From a virus: a stretch of 64,000 bases of DNA. This document shows positions 52,401 through 58,373 of this stretch, piece after piece; position 1 is the stretch's first letter; every line of letters begins with the position of its first letter. The notes under the pieces were generated by a model. The model saw only the letters and a list, made by a program, of their open reading frames with translations. It was not told the DNA's origin and made no database searches. The DNA lies in the IMG/VR virus record IMGVR_UViG_3300028197_001738, positions 31,664-95,663 of that record, one strand, 5' to 3'. Made by a program: the position numbers and the translations under genes.

Positions 52401-54698
52401 AGTAGCGGTTAAAGCTTTAGCTGTATTAATTGAAGATTCTTGTATTTCTACTCCTCCGATACTATCAGATAAACTAGTAGCCATCTTGTCTATTAATTTT
52501 GGTAATTTCTTTTTTTCTTTATCAAAAGCTTTAGTTTCACTAAAACCAGAAACTTCTATTGGTGCGACATACTGATCACAACCTATCGTTGTTCTAACCA
52601 TGTCGTAATCTGGAGGATTGCCCATGGAAGGTATAAGCATACCATAGGATCTTGAGCTTTCATAAACATCTCCACCATCAGCAAATTTTTGAACAGTTCC
52701 TATTCTAGCAGACTTTCTCGCTCTTCCTCCGCTACCATATTTATTCATATTCTGCAGCTGTTCTGTTCCTATAGTATCAACAGCTTTCTTTCTTATTACG
52801 AACTCGCCAGGCTGCAACATCGCGGGAACCGTATCTCTATTACCTGTTCCTGGTACAGAGCCACCTCTTGCGAATTGTAGTGGTTTTCCATCAGGGCCTA
52901 ATGATCCTGTTGATCCACCAGACCTACCTGTACTAGAAGATCTAACAATATTAGCTAGGGCATCTACAGAAGATGTTAATTTTGTTAAAGCAGAAGTGTT
53001 CGTGGATAAAGCAGATATGTTTTTAATAAGCTCGCTTGAAATATTTTTATTATTGTCTTTTTGACTAGTAGCAGTTGCTAGCTTGGTTGCTGCTTCAGCA
53101 ATTACTTTAGCTGCGGTATTCGTCTGTTGTTCTGGAGTACCAGCACCTCCTTGAACTTTCTTTAAACCTCCGACAAAACCTGTTCCGAATTGTTTGAGTG
53201 CAGACGCCCCTTTTTCTAAACCTATCAAAGCTAATACAGGCAAAGCTCCCTTGACAGCACCAGCTAAACTTAAAATGGTTTTTGTAACACCAAGAGCACC
53301 TTTCGCCAGAGTTTGAAAAGTATCGCTACCAACTATATCACGAGTAAGAGTGGTAAATTGTTCTCTTACTTTAGCAATCTGATTGGCTAATGACTGCTGA
53401 GCTTTTACAGCATCAGTAGCAAGAGATCCCTGACCAGTTTGAGCAACCTTCAATGCTTCTTGAGCTGTGCTAAATCTTTGGATTAAAGGAATAACCTTAC
53501 CAATCTGTCTAAATCCACCGAGCTGCTCTACAATACCTCCGAATTCTATAGACCTAGGATCTAAACCAGACAAACCGCGAGACAAAGCTTCTACTGCATT
53601 AAAAGCACCAACAAATTTGCCTTCAACATCAGTTAATTGAACACCAAAGGCTTCCAAAGCTTCTATGGTGTCTCCTCTTTGTATTCTAGTAAAGATGGTT
53701 CTTAAGCCCGTTGCAATAGTTTCTGCACTTTCACGAGTTGTAGACCTAACACTTGTAAACACAGCTAAGAATTCATTTAATGCGTCTGTACCGGAGCTTA
53801 CGCCTGAACTAGCTGTAGCGAACACACCACCAGCACGTTGTATTGCGGTAATTAAGTCTGTTGATTCAACAGCAAAACTAGCAGCTACAGAATTTATAGA
53901 AGACAGGGCTTTTTCTAAATCTTGCGTACCTATACTAAACTGTCTCATTAAAGCAACACTACCCTCAACGGTCTGATTAAGATTGGTAAACGAAGGCGCT
54001 AGTTCTGTTAATGCCAATGCCTTTAAAGCTGTTTGGGTCTCTTGTGCAGATAACCCAGCCTGAGCTAACGTGTCAGATATGCCAATTAAGCTTGCGGATG
54101 AAACACCTAGACCAGTAGATAGATTGGCTATAGTACCAGATAAAGACTGTAAGCTTTGTTGAGACTTACCAGTAATTTGTTCTATTCTTACCATCTGACG
54201 TTCGAAATCAATAGCAGCACTTACGCCTTGATTAATGGCTCCACTCAATTTAAATATAATACCTGAAACAACACTAAAAGCAGCAAATCTACGAATAGCT
54301 AATGCTCCTTGTCTACCAAACTCTTCCATCTCTGTTTTTGCTTCAGACAAAGCTCCGGAAGAGTCGGAAGCAGATTCAGACACTTGTTGAATTGATGCCG
54401 CTGCTTTTTTAGTATCAGAAGCCAATTTATTGGCTTTGATAGAAGCAACAGAAGATTTTAAGTTAGATAAAGCTTTAGCTGCTGAATTAGCGCTGGTCGT
54501 TGTTTGACTAAGAGTAGTATTAAAAGTTTTTAAAGAAGCGTTCAAAGATGCTACATTTTTTGCTGACCCAGGATCTAGTTTGAATTTTAGATCGCCCGTA
54601 ATGGTTCCTACTTGCTTCTTAATATCAGATACTATAGATCCTATATTTTTAGGACCTCTTAGATTTAATTGTGCTGTTAAATTAAAAGCTTGTGCCAT
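40437..54698 (-). CDS. Giant multidomain tape measure protein
   Basis: The protein has 4753 residues. Residues about 150-470 match the phage minor tail/tape measure domain (helix-rich: TGLGVSSASLIGISDTLAQAG, FATASSGV), preceded by a long coiled-coil-like region rich in Ala, Ser, Lys and Thr. Long helical stretches fill about 1700-2900. It contains five copies of the motif GG...DTVPAMLTPGEFV (near residues 627, 1674, 2919, 3980, 4561), which mark tape measure domains in many phages. Three further domains are embedded: a possible PD-(D/E)XK-like fold (773-814), a HAD-like fold (1037-1156) and a zincin motif (1388-1461). It follows an intrinsic terminator. If fully helical it would span up to about 710 nm. 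Start supported by AAGG upstream of ATG 54698. Confidence 0.9.
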   Translation of the reverse strand: MAQAFNLTAQLNLRGPKNIGSIVSDIKKQVGTITGDLKFKLDPGSAKNVASLNASLKTFNTTLSQTTTSANSAAKALSNLKSSVASIKANKLASDTKKAAASIQQVSESASDSSGALSEAKTEMEEFGRQGALAIRRFAAFSVVSGIIFKLSGAINQGVSAAIDFERQMVRIEQITGKSQQSLQSLSGTIANLSTGLGVSSASLIGISDTLAQAGLSAQETQTALKALALTELAPSFTNLNQTVEGSVALMRQFSIGTQDLEKALSSINSVAASFAVESTDLITAIQRAGGVFATASSGVSSGTDALNEFLAVFTSVRSTTRESAETIATGLRTIFTRIQRGDTIEALEAFGVQLTDVEGKFVGAFNAVEALSRGLSGLDPRSIEFGGIVEQLGGFRQIGKVIPLIQRFSTAQEALKVAQTGQGSLATDAVKAQQSLANQIAKVREQFTTLTRDIVGSDTFQTLAKGALGVTKTILSLAGAVKGALPVLALIGLEKGASALKQFGTGFVGGLKKVQGGAGTPEQQTNTAAKVIAEAATKLATATSQKDNNKNISSELIKNISALSTNTSALTKLTSSVDALANIVRSSSTGRSGGSTGSLGPDGKPLQFARGGSVPGTGNRDTVPAMLQPGEFVIRKKAVDTIGTEQLQNMNKYGSGGRARKSARIGTVQKFADGGDVYESSRSYGMLIPSMGNPPDYDMVRTTIGCDQYVAPIEVSGFSETKAFDKEKKKLPKLIDKMATSLSDSIGGVEIQESSINTAKALTATAAGKLFEGFVFAAADLQDPGTDRFDIPVANQTIKGLTDQPISDLTDVKLSDTYPNRRSIIEKAVAVDRGNFSPSDIPFERRGRPKADCYYNSGGMVQKFLEGGMVQDIADQKSMSVEDVIKDQIGSLGGIQSVKQILGLSKGDRTLDSVLRSNNIGSNLDQATEIMNQALQARTTTLDNVLRSQATDFEEQVGIVGLLPIGYNKDKVYDLANTKVNIKSRGLGERYKESVNKMQAATKDSAVSFANDLENANIFQGSDPNQIGPVRPIAFDFDETLASNTAILDSEGKEDIPQYYNRDRVAEALRGARPTPIVSKLLELEKQSPGYIRNNTRVLTARPQLTADLVADTLQRFGLPYETSSVTGVSQTPNTTNVPELKAQNMSAAEKLIDDSLSNVTAVLGSGKAAYRYQEPSTPTTKLEELTGQGNIEGAIIERTMALLGAPLPPGAEQNRAIDYPNGLGAASQYFPGIDSGMPTEVKRIINKDSLKRARGEFTRYFEEKAQKKFFGGAISGNTGKVYNDLLKAVLPSEMFQGDKLMTKDGQEWEAPKNANFNWRGILYRLLGGSRGAYFPDFTKDLDAFISQQGLNPDTEQKASSSLGDAGSNQKRWLAVFDKHRDDIIAHEGFHDVQSYLLQNYPDISSKLDSAVINREAEISDFINNTKDLGYSAEDVFASEYPLEDDKNKKQLLSSQMRGEAVPMMLQSYKSSKNKQAEALLKEIFAESGLQSDFFTKFKDGGEAAIAESAIRKDIGVTDAGSAISAYFTQGKSTGDVVANNIGNGLYAATSAQVSGGGGRSLYDAVMETATANGGSLTSDRSRVSSASLTRIWTNYFNKGAGQDGASVGKSLVPSENMYTGSYFKEQDYPSEDPSTWTGAALPLQYAYTKAPTTQYMSQFANGGSVEDTVPALLTPGEFVINKKAASKLGAAKLNKLNKADKIQGYNKGGMVGGVAKFEVGGEVTAEQIQQITNAMLKALFEMPDDLRKASALFLKQTEFAAGEVSGSVQNIMGTLNKTMTQTISGAPELVDTIRNMLNAGKRVAEDIERSQIKSDPGFNAAELAANPAVTESRSRRLSGDMSDFVNMDSIQQSSPVAPAPSSVEDITEATRKSAGDLAAAIEFVKAEMLEAAKSTKSEAFEGLRQSGKSPSESLAVARNLATQSGIAKGGSLIQETGAGSVRGRFDADIKDVIQGIKQAITRSDLASVDITQGRPQATPNVLFQANPGQKIKEKADKDSAIATQKKTKADAESQRQANRFALSIGIAGGVVSQLLGDIGGASKVVGAFVRSLSTSVAIISKTTDQYTRTARPQLESLLPKIADKFKLPEGFTKGVLKATDALFGYGKFLVAGVQVLKATSNAYYEWIKTLNNRRLTTALDSLSNRLSQLEKNLKNINNSEAFVREVQEASELSNRQVSLDRQSPEGFLNVGNRFVNQAFGADRRGEELNLIKNRLGELAFAQSANAVLFRGASDENRQEFMFNDIIPQIAIETSNAASKVINPLLQSLPSLIKSGEFESADDFQALLGTSDAASSLATSLAATDVAVQREIEQIKSNIDLTDDEKNARVNNLQFITASTIAQREFNVAMRQIEFDRLNKQVNQMVSSLSRLNTSLNQIVSRFDFASKLSATNLDLTTAALSGQAKLGNINLESIDTLRNPRAYSDDQVRGARDMASSSFGLDQQAIRPLLDLITNLEDSMNQAINSAISENPGASDKALTAAIEKAAIQSIRDLELPQNVEELTLKQVRSQIQQISTRGDGRITAQELIEALPSLSKQVDAARAAQESAVKSLEAWQNTVNSYTESMNRQIQLQVEYTQLISKAANIQNKGIISLSEAFKNEGILRSKINAFTQTITDLTSVGGGAGSTAPANIGQNILNLEKRRKAEEDFARSLAENGATSSEALREVREAAAETAIQLRQNYAALQELASNSEVASSALSRINEIQGRISAGTSFLEKLSTSSAGDINKTFRRLGELSENLAGNTVGRSNAQSRSERLQLFNSIAPLLGTGRTQNEFRANVLGSMLKEANVPLDSNLQNILDALRDPESDSEMAETISIYKEAVQKQADANVILAGIKQELSASEQKGTTDLLNGFQNIVENYITKQLTEISAGIRDLPGALDIRIQGKSDGGIIYAAGGSQIFKPKGTDTVPAMLTPGEFVVNRQATSKNLGMLKSINDGNTSYYESGGFVGSGFYANDPPVADLRERSLGVRKSIDENKGMSDNQYPYKQLPGGSVNDSDLLPDFNEKQLYTARVNRVFYGPAKELSVGVKGIFKQMKNAMGDENNDEPMSSQISGDFANVRMPNLDGDLSNYNFSPGKGFENLKIVINRSGGIRTGRAKNTQPTNITEGIEAKEFAKSYYLSDATTNKIIESSDYINKEDKDHAQQVLGDNVERLSNLKASITEGIISSSEDFKQNAQKSFGSSFDYSISAPKTGSSNLSLSIGGLGQSLDGGPQNLGLFDKQGAIKTLGASDGGLGIGKNAENPQLLGNAAKVAYKDQSLIGSYSGRIESPTDLIIKYIENTEDQLSRYSTDLSNDNFLGLTEKGKQLTLIQQKIKGLYEGTRNYATISSEDFKNLQFAPFGVDDLNDTFFPISLYAEGSSPRQKAAPEVKNIFDTYYKDIAKPYERYSDWSKQGFGSSLDFYKATNSEEDIDLELPFFFKHFGPEASSLPPPSESAIKVKTKTLGDSADATTVPIKYNEVSGKYYDRRESDFIEDISDKMYTVDPYKQPPLGPFYNKSPVYANTHLAEFSNLDDLKAYRSVMSMGFGAFKNSGDPDTWSDTDIAFDDAGYINKADPSSLSQLGLNEKAKNFAYIKDSLTSGAYEPSTDYVKAVQKYLKDKTGSTGGSALGVAEDLDSDLTDALRVTMARFIEKQDQTTGIMPESLSDINSMRSKLNSEIGAIDDPKNNKGIELEALRRLYTTVGGVRGVSTTQTLGLLPGDMKKATDLSSAVKVADPNLRGREKTLYYDKLTAEGEQGFNNFIDSALSKEVNIIRAKRLGGSADLSDDLTKEVTNDFKGGRYYEIGADGSRTEITPDKSAPNDYQTLFKRVLTPTNIFPGPSTRSKYLDELSYFFENRINNGQQVYTPDFIASTKEALVGNPNSIQKYFENFDKLINSSLSSDDILDNSNSPEEIAKTTNIASEFAAGAHRKLTAGRYGSLYTSSNDKSLEKFLKDEAENPVNKATGGMIYANEGRLINFQPRGTDTVPAMLTPGEFVVNRQATQNNLPLLKQINSGGSKGYQDGGVVYLAGGDMVTPFTKGATGIVKAIEAFSEGDVEKGLGYSGKATGDFASLIPSSFYESGTRSALDFVQLRGAEKIAQSVGERSGNIPYPIKGAGNALVFFGNIFAMVDKLQHGIDEFANSSSSSEGLYNSSDYFGKSAAYGVSSLKEIAGLFYSLKSMQGLGDSATQFKAYEKYLARGRLLIDGALAAKKVAEGKVSGGDFLEQALLGNAEASGLRGNEVFDSSILGAMAGDLGEMANTTYNLTSAGVPGPISALIASSLVLKRNTQALYAQSNALQNEMAEVQQGNVSLRSFDIKRLSESGSSVPMNTPLNEIGTIKAEASGGGLSQWLANNLFLSDTLKDKTLRQIMDSYGGAIVDSSMTSIPKTQEDKNGLLKSLFDRDDAYSDLFKNLAGDTYLGASSNLGKRTKGFKSDIDLNRVQKIQRDALVTANNDYNSIKGIEYNNFNKSSLGQTVLKNLQSQQRSPNIVAESNRAEGLHASAQLAKSLVELTRASAEAITAGAQADLSEILANSNQSQYRRSGGPIYASSGSHINFQPKGTDTVPAMLTPGEFVVNRESTQKHLGVLRAINSGEYSVGGIASYLQGGGLALPNYYRNGAQVGPSNSQPTFDASRFINNVIGRFTSKITSAIESALNGLDRQTGDAGGVSSSIESAVSSIDQFVSRLDRIASTLSSLDIPQEIKITGKHEVNVIINGDAALNSLKPDLATLVTDGIKGAFNTFRDNNPSLQDTMNFDVNP
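50316..50537 (-). other. Zincin-like metallopeptidase motif inside the tape measure
   Basis: HEGFH (residues 1388-1392) fits HExxH, and a glutamate at 1461 in RGEAVPMM could be the third zinc ligand 68 residues later, as in gluzincins. It lies in a globular-looking segment between two tape measure motifs. Peptidase activity is inferred. Confidence 0.55.
51231..51590 (-). other. HAD-like phosphatase domain inside the tape measure
   Basis: All four HAD motifs are visible in order: DFDET with D1037, D1039 and T1041; T1101 in VLTARP; K1152 and DD at 1155-1156 (KLIDD). Spacing fits the superfamily. The catalytic nucleophile D1037 and acid D1039 are present, so activity is plausible, though the target is unknown. 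Confidence 0.7.
52257..52382 (-). other. Possible PD-(D/E)XK-like fold inside the tape measure
   Basis: Residues E773 (LFEGF), D791 (DRFDIP) and D812-V-K814 form E-x17-D-x20-DxK, the spacing expected of a minimal PD-(D/E)XK core. No sequence family was recognised. The conserved proline is not at the usual place, so this is tentative. Confidence 0.35.
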
Positions 54699-54711
54699 AA
54701 TAATAAAACCT

Positions 54712-54758
54712 TATAGTCAAAAAACAAAAGCCTCTACCGCAATAGGCAGGTAGAGGCT
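54712..54758 (-). terminator. Strong intrinsic terminator between chaperone-like gene and tape measure
   Basis: Arms agcctctacc (54729-54738) and ggtagaggct (54749-54758) form a perfect 10-bp stem with a 10-nt loop. Reading on the minus strand, the stem is followed by a U-rich run, TTTTGTTTTTTG, at about 54718-54728. This is a textbook rho-independent terminator for minus-strand transcription. Confidence 0.85.
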
Positions 54759-54789
54759 GATGTAAATAAATATCATTACAAAATTAAAA

Positions 54790-55710
54790 TCAAGCAGTTT
54801 TTTCAGTATCCTTTGACTTTTTAGATTTGGTCTTTGCAGACGAAGCCCTAGGGCTTTCAGGCTCTTCTGATTTGGCTGATGTTGTGTCTGCAATTTCTTC
54901 ATCTTTTACTTCTTCGTCTACTATTACTGGTTGTCCACTATCGTCTAAAAACGGCTCTTGTTCGACAATAAAATCACCTTGGCTATCAACTAAGTTTCCA
55001 AACTTATCAACAAACTCGCCACTGTCATTGATAAATCTTCCGTTTTCGTCAACCAGTCTTCCTTCTGCGTCGATAAATCTTCCTTTTTTATCAACTAACC
55101 TTAAATTATCATCTACAAATTTATATTTCTTTAAGAATTTATTTTCAGGTAAATTCTTCTCATAATCGTTATCCAAACCGTACATCATGTTAGCCAAAAT
55201 TTGAGCACCCTTAAGTGATACCTCTTCGGTAGCTCTGTTTAGGTAGTCTTCCATATCTTTAAAATATGGTTGTTTCGTATCGTTATACACCACACAGGCA
55301 CTTACTAAATAATTAAATCTATTGTTATCAGCTTGGCCTTCGGCACTATGATTATCTAGACTAGTTCTCACACTAATCAAATCTCTAATGTCGTCTCTAA
55401 TGACCTTCATTCTAACAGCTAGGTCTTTAGCTTCGTTTAGGCCAAAACCACCTTTAGCAAGACGTTTTTCGCCATCTGAAAGCTCTTTCTGTAATCCTGT
55501 AAATTTAGCCTGTTTCTCATTGTCCCACAGTCCCTGATCTGATAATAGGTCATCTAGCTTTGCTCTTACAACACTTTTGCTTTTAATAGCATCCGTAAAA
55601 GCTTGATTATAAACCTTTTGTGCTTCTCTGTTATCTTGCAGAGTAGGGCTCTTAACAAGAAACTCAACTTCTTTATCTTCTATAGTTACTGTAAAAGTTT
55701 TAGTCTTCAT
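54790..55710 (-). CDS. Tail assembly chaperone-like protein with heptapeptide repeats
   Basis: The protein has 306 residues. Residues about 1-195 are helical and charged, with the opening TFTVTIEDKEVEFLVK typical of tail assembly chaperone-like or gpG-like proteins placed before a tape measure gene. Residues about 196-265 are tandem 7-residue units with the pattern (R/E/N)(F/L)(V/I)DxxG. The C-terminal 45 residues are Ser/Lys/Glu-rich and disordered. It starts inside the end of the preceding gene (11-nt overlap) and ends before the terminator, so it closes the first part of the tail transcript. The chaperone call comes from position and type. Confidence 0.55.
   Translation of the reverse strand: MKTKTFTVTIEDKEVEFLVKSPTLQDNREAQKVYNQAFTDAIKSKSVVRAKLDDLLSDQGLWDNEKQAKFTGLQKELSDGEKRLAKGGFGLNEAKDLAVRMKVIRDDIRDLISVRTSLDNHSAEGQADNNRFNYLVSACVVYNDTKQPYFKDMEDYLNRATEEVSLKGAQILANMMYGLDNDYEKNLPENKFLKKYKFVDDNLRLVDKKGRFIDAEGRLVDENGRFINDSGEFVDKFGNLVDSQGDFIVEQEPFLDDSGQPVIVDEEVKDEEIADTTSAKSEEPESPRASSAKTKSKKSKDTEKTA
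54961..55122 (-). repeat. 21-bp tandem repeat coding for acidic heptapeptides
   Basis: Seven or more units of seven residues: RLVDKKG, RFIDAEG, RLVDENG, RFINDSG, EFVDKFG, NLVDSQG. Each unit carries a hydrophobic pair, an acidic residue and a Gly at the end. Copy number may vary between strains. Confidence 0.85.
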
Positions 55711-56014
55711 TGGTATTCTCCTGATTTTCCTGGTCTTGGTTGTCGAAGTAAAATTTGTAATGGTATTTGTTTTTAACTCTGCTATTATTAAGATATTTAG
55801 TTATATCGTCCAATGCTGATCTTGCTTGTTTATTACCGTTATTTAAAATACTATTCCTAGCATCTTCCCAAAGATCCTCAAATTTCTCTCTGTCTTTATG
55901 ATCATTTTCCCATAAAAAACCAAAAGATTCTTCAAACCTAGCCAAAGCTCCTATCATTGTAGTTTGAAAATTTTTATAAACTTTATTTGTCAACTCTTGT
56001 TTTTGATTATTCAT
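55700..56014 (-). CDS. Small tail-region protein of unknown function
   Basis: The protein has 104 residues. It is helical and charged, with FGFLWENDHKDREKFEDLWEDARNSIL and NGNKQARSALDDITKYL. Short proteins with the 'W.xxR..ILNxGNxQxR' pattern occur in large-phage tail clusters, but I cannot name the family. It begins 2 nt after the preceding gene and overlaps the next by 11 nt. It may act with the tail assembly chaperones. The AGGAAA ribosome site supports ATG 56014. Confidence 0.6.
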   Translation of the reverse strand: MNNQKQELTNKVYKNFQTTMIGALARFEESFGFLWENDHKDREKFEDLWEDARNSILNNGNKQARSALDDITKYLNNSRVKNKYHYKFYFDNQDQENQENTNED

Positions 56015-56016
56015 AA

Positions 56017-57066
56017 TTATTTCCTACGGTTTTGCCTTTGCATTTCTACAGATTTAGCTCTTAAGTCCATTTTAATATCAGGGAATTCAAAATCTGTAGA
56101 TTTCCCAGTCCTGTCTAAATGATCAGATCTTTGTTTCATTTTTCTTTTTGACTCTAAAGAATTCATAGAAAGAACTTCTGAAACCTCTGACTGATTTTCA
56201 GACATTAAAAAGACTTCTTGTGCTTTTTTTAGTTTTGGATTTAAATTATCAACTCGCTCTTGTTTTTTCTTGCTTTCTGTTTTTCTCTTTTCGAATAACA
56301 TCCAGCCCTCTAACATATCATCATCTTTAATTACTTCTTCCTCTGGGCATTCAGGATGCTCATGTACATTGTCATACATTCTGCTAACATTCACTAATGT
56401 TCTTTGATCAAAACTCCACTCCGATGCGCTTCCTGGAAAAACATTACCCTTATTAGCATTCCAATACATTCTCCACATATCAGTTCTAGCTAACAATTTA
56501 AATTGAGGAGAATCTAAAACATGCTCATTAATTTCTTTAACTAAATTATTGAATAATGTATAAGAGTGTTCGTTATTTTTTATTCCTTTATCAAAGACTA
56601 GCTTATTATCTCTGTATAATGTATTGCAGATTACGTGCTCATTTTTAATTGAAGAGGCATACCCTTCAAGAGTATGAGAGAATATATCAGATTTAGAATT
56701 AAGAAGCCTGTTTATCTGATTCCTGATGGTTTTTAGTTTCTTTTTGTTGTCTTGAACGGCTTTAGTTGAAGCTCTTTGTTCGTAGAGCCTAACCTTGGTG
56801 TCGTCAATACTTTTGTCTAAGCTTTTAAGTATAGTTTTCGTATCCATTGTCCATAAACCTAATGTTGTAAGTATCCTGTCTAAATTGTCTTCTCTAAGCC
56901 ATTCGTTATATTTTTCTTCATAAATAATTTTATTATACAAGATTTCGGACTCATACTTGATATCAATGCTAGGTTGACGAAGTTCGTATGTGTCATTCTT
57001 ATAAAAGAAATAGAATTTTCCACTTATTATCCTGTATAATAGAATTTCAAGAGCTGCATCATTCAT
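56017..57066 (-). CDS. Tail assembly chaperone-type protein
   Basis: The protein has 349 residues. It is basic and largely helical. The segment FKLLARTDMWRMYWNAN, and later NVHEHPECPEEEVIKDDDMLEGW (seen here as YDNVHEHPECP and DDMLEGW), recalls the 'YDxVxExPExPxxxVIxDDxxLDGW' pattern of proteins found before tape measures in large phages. The C-terminal third is strongly charged (KRKTESKKKQ). Translation is coupled to a 47-residue gene that overlaps its start by 8 nt. Probably binds the tape measure or tube during assembly; this is inferred. Confidence 0.5.
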   Translation of the reverse strand: MNDAALEILLYRIISGKFYFFYKNDTYELRQPSIDIKYESEILYNKIIYEEKYNEWLREDNLDRILTTLGLWTMDTKTILKSLDKSIDDTKVRLYEQRASTKAVQDNKKKLKTIRNQINRLLNSKSDIFSHTLEGYASSIKNEHVICNTLYRDNKLVFDKGIKNNEHSYTLFNNLVKEINEHVLDSPQFKLLARTDMWRMYWNANKGNVFPGSASEWSFDQRTLVNVSRMYDNVHEHPECPEEEVIKDDDMLEGWMLFEKRKTESKKKQERVDNLNPKLKKAQEVFLMSENQSEVSEVLSMNSLESKRKMKQRSDHLDRTGKSTDFEFPDIKMDLRAKSVEMQRQNRRK

Positions 57067-57202
57067 CCTCTGTCCCGGTTTGTCTTAATATTTTATTTTG
57101 ATCTTTTTCTTTATCTAAATCCTCTTGTAGGCTTTGTATAAGCTTTTGAGCATTATATAAGTCTACATACATTTTTCCTATAATTGCAAATACTTCTTCC
57201 AT
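57059..57202 (-). CDS. 47-residue coupled micro-gene, helical
   Basis: ATG at 57202 begins a 47-residue frame with an AAGGAA ribosome site 7-12 nt upstream and a TGA at 57061-57059. It overlaps the next gene's ATG (57066) by 8 nt. The product is a charged amphipathic helix (MYVDLYNAQKLIQSLQEDL, then DKEKDQN), a coiled-coil type. Being 47 residues, it would be missed by usual length cut-offs, but its ribosome site, start, stop and overlap all fit a real gene. Role unknown, probably in tail assembly. Confidence 0.6.
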   Translation of the reverse strand: MEEVFAIIGKMYVDLYNAQKLIQSLQEDLDKEKDQNKILRQTGTEDE

Positions 57203-57269
57203 AAAAATATTCCTTGTTCCATCTGTCTAAAATCCTACTTCTTCTCTCACCACCCACCAACACAAGCTC

Positions 57270-58373
57270 TTAAGTAGCTACATTCGTTAGGCTTGCAAAG
57301 CCAGTGTTTCCGGTAACAGCAACTTTAAAAGCGTTAAACGTTTGGAAACTATAAGTAATAGTAGCATTTCCACCGCCAGTGTCACCACCAGTGTAGTTGA
57401 TACTAGATAGCTTATTTTTGTCTCCAAGGTCAACAGCTAGTGTGTCTCCAGTACCAGTACCACAAACAACAACTTTAATGCTCTTGTTTACAAGGTTCTG
57501 ATAAGTAGAATCACAGCCAGTAGTACTGGCGAAGTCATCAGCATCAACTTGATCGCCTTCACTGCCGATAACTTCAAATTCACTAGTTACTTCAACAGGG
57601 AAAGTGACGTAACGATAATAAGGAGTCATAGCTCCAAGCTCGTTAATCTGTTCACGTCCTAGGTCGGTACTAAGCGTAATATTTTGTAAATATGGGAAAG
57701 TTCTTGTTCCACCACTAGGAATTGGAATACCTCCGTTACCCGTAGGTAGATCACAAGCAGTTGGATCAATCTTATATCTACGAGCAGTAGCAGGAGAAGT
57801 TTCTGAATTTACTCCATTTTCAAAATTGAAATCGGTATTTGCTGCATCCCATTCAGCCTCTCGGTTCCAAAGCTTATTATTACCAACAAGGGTAACATCT
57901 TCTGTGGAATTACCGTCTACAGGGAAAGTGTAAGAAACACTGTTTAAGTACATACCCGTGCAATCGACAGCATCTCTAGCAGCACCCGAAGCAGCAGAAT
58001 TGGTATCGGAGAAAATACCTAATCTAACGTTAACCCTATTGTTGGCAATTGCTGCTAAATCTTTATCATTAGCGAGTTCAAGAATGGTGCTGGAAGAATC
58101 ATCGGCACCACCAACGCACATAAGATAAAGAGGCAAAGTGCCATCAATAACTTTATTTAAAGTAACTTCAATATCAGGCACATCTTCTACTTGATCATAA
58201 ACATCAAGTTGGCCGAGTTGGAATATTTGTTCAAGACTAAAATTGGTGGTTATACCAACGCTCTGAACACCCCTTGGTCTAAACCAGGTAGACTGCTTAA
58301 AAGATCCATCGGAATTCATTGGTTTTAATAATACTGCTTGTGTAGCGTAGTAAATTCTATTGTTTGCGGGCAT
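57270..58373 (-). CDS. Major tail tube protein
   Basis: The protein has 367 residues. The opening YYATQAVLLKPMNSDG, then RGVQSVGITTNFSLEQIFQLGQLDVYDQ and a VPDIEVTLNKVIDGTLPLYLM segment (here VPDIEVTLNKVIDG), is the typical tail tube start in large phages, where a beta-barrel ring stacks to make the tube. Fold is mainly beta. Third positions look more GC-rich than the neighbours, consistent with a highly made structural protein. It has a 167-nt leader of its own and GGAG at a good distance from ATG 58373. With no sheath gene next to it, the tail should be non-contractile. Confidence 0.8.
   Translation of the reverse strand: MPANNRIYYATQAVLLKPMNSDGSFKQSTWFRPRGVQSVGITTNFSLEQIFQLGQLDVYDQVEDVPDIEVTLNKVIDGTLPLYLMCVGGADDSSSTILELANDKDLAAIANNRVNVRLGIFSDTNSAASGAARDAVDCTGMYLNSVSYTFPVDGNSTEDVTLVGNNKLWNREAEWDAANTDFNFENGVNSETSPATARRYKIDPTACDLPTGNGGIPIPSGGTRTFPYLQNITLSTDLGREQINELGAMTPYYRYVTFPVEVTSEFEVIGSEGDQVDADDFASTTGCDSTYQNLVNKSIKVVVCGTGTGDTLAVDLGDKNKLSSINYTGGDTGGGNATITYSFQTFNAFKVAVTGNTGFASLTNVAT

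Noticed and set aside
54717-54902. A 61-residue frame over the end of the chaperone-like gene, possibly a frameshift extension
   Set aside because: It runs through the terminator hairpin and its tail looks like translated non-coding DNA. No slippery heptamer is seen before it.
55700-55710. Possible programmed frameshift between the two chaperone-region genes
   Set aside because: The 11-nt overlap holds a normal ATG and no slippery site; the upstream gene stops cleanly and both have ribosome sites.
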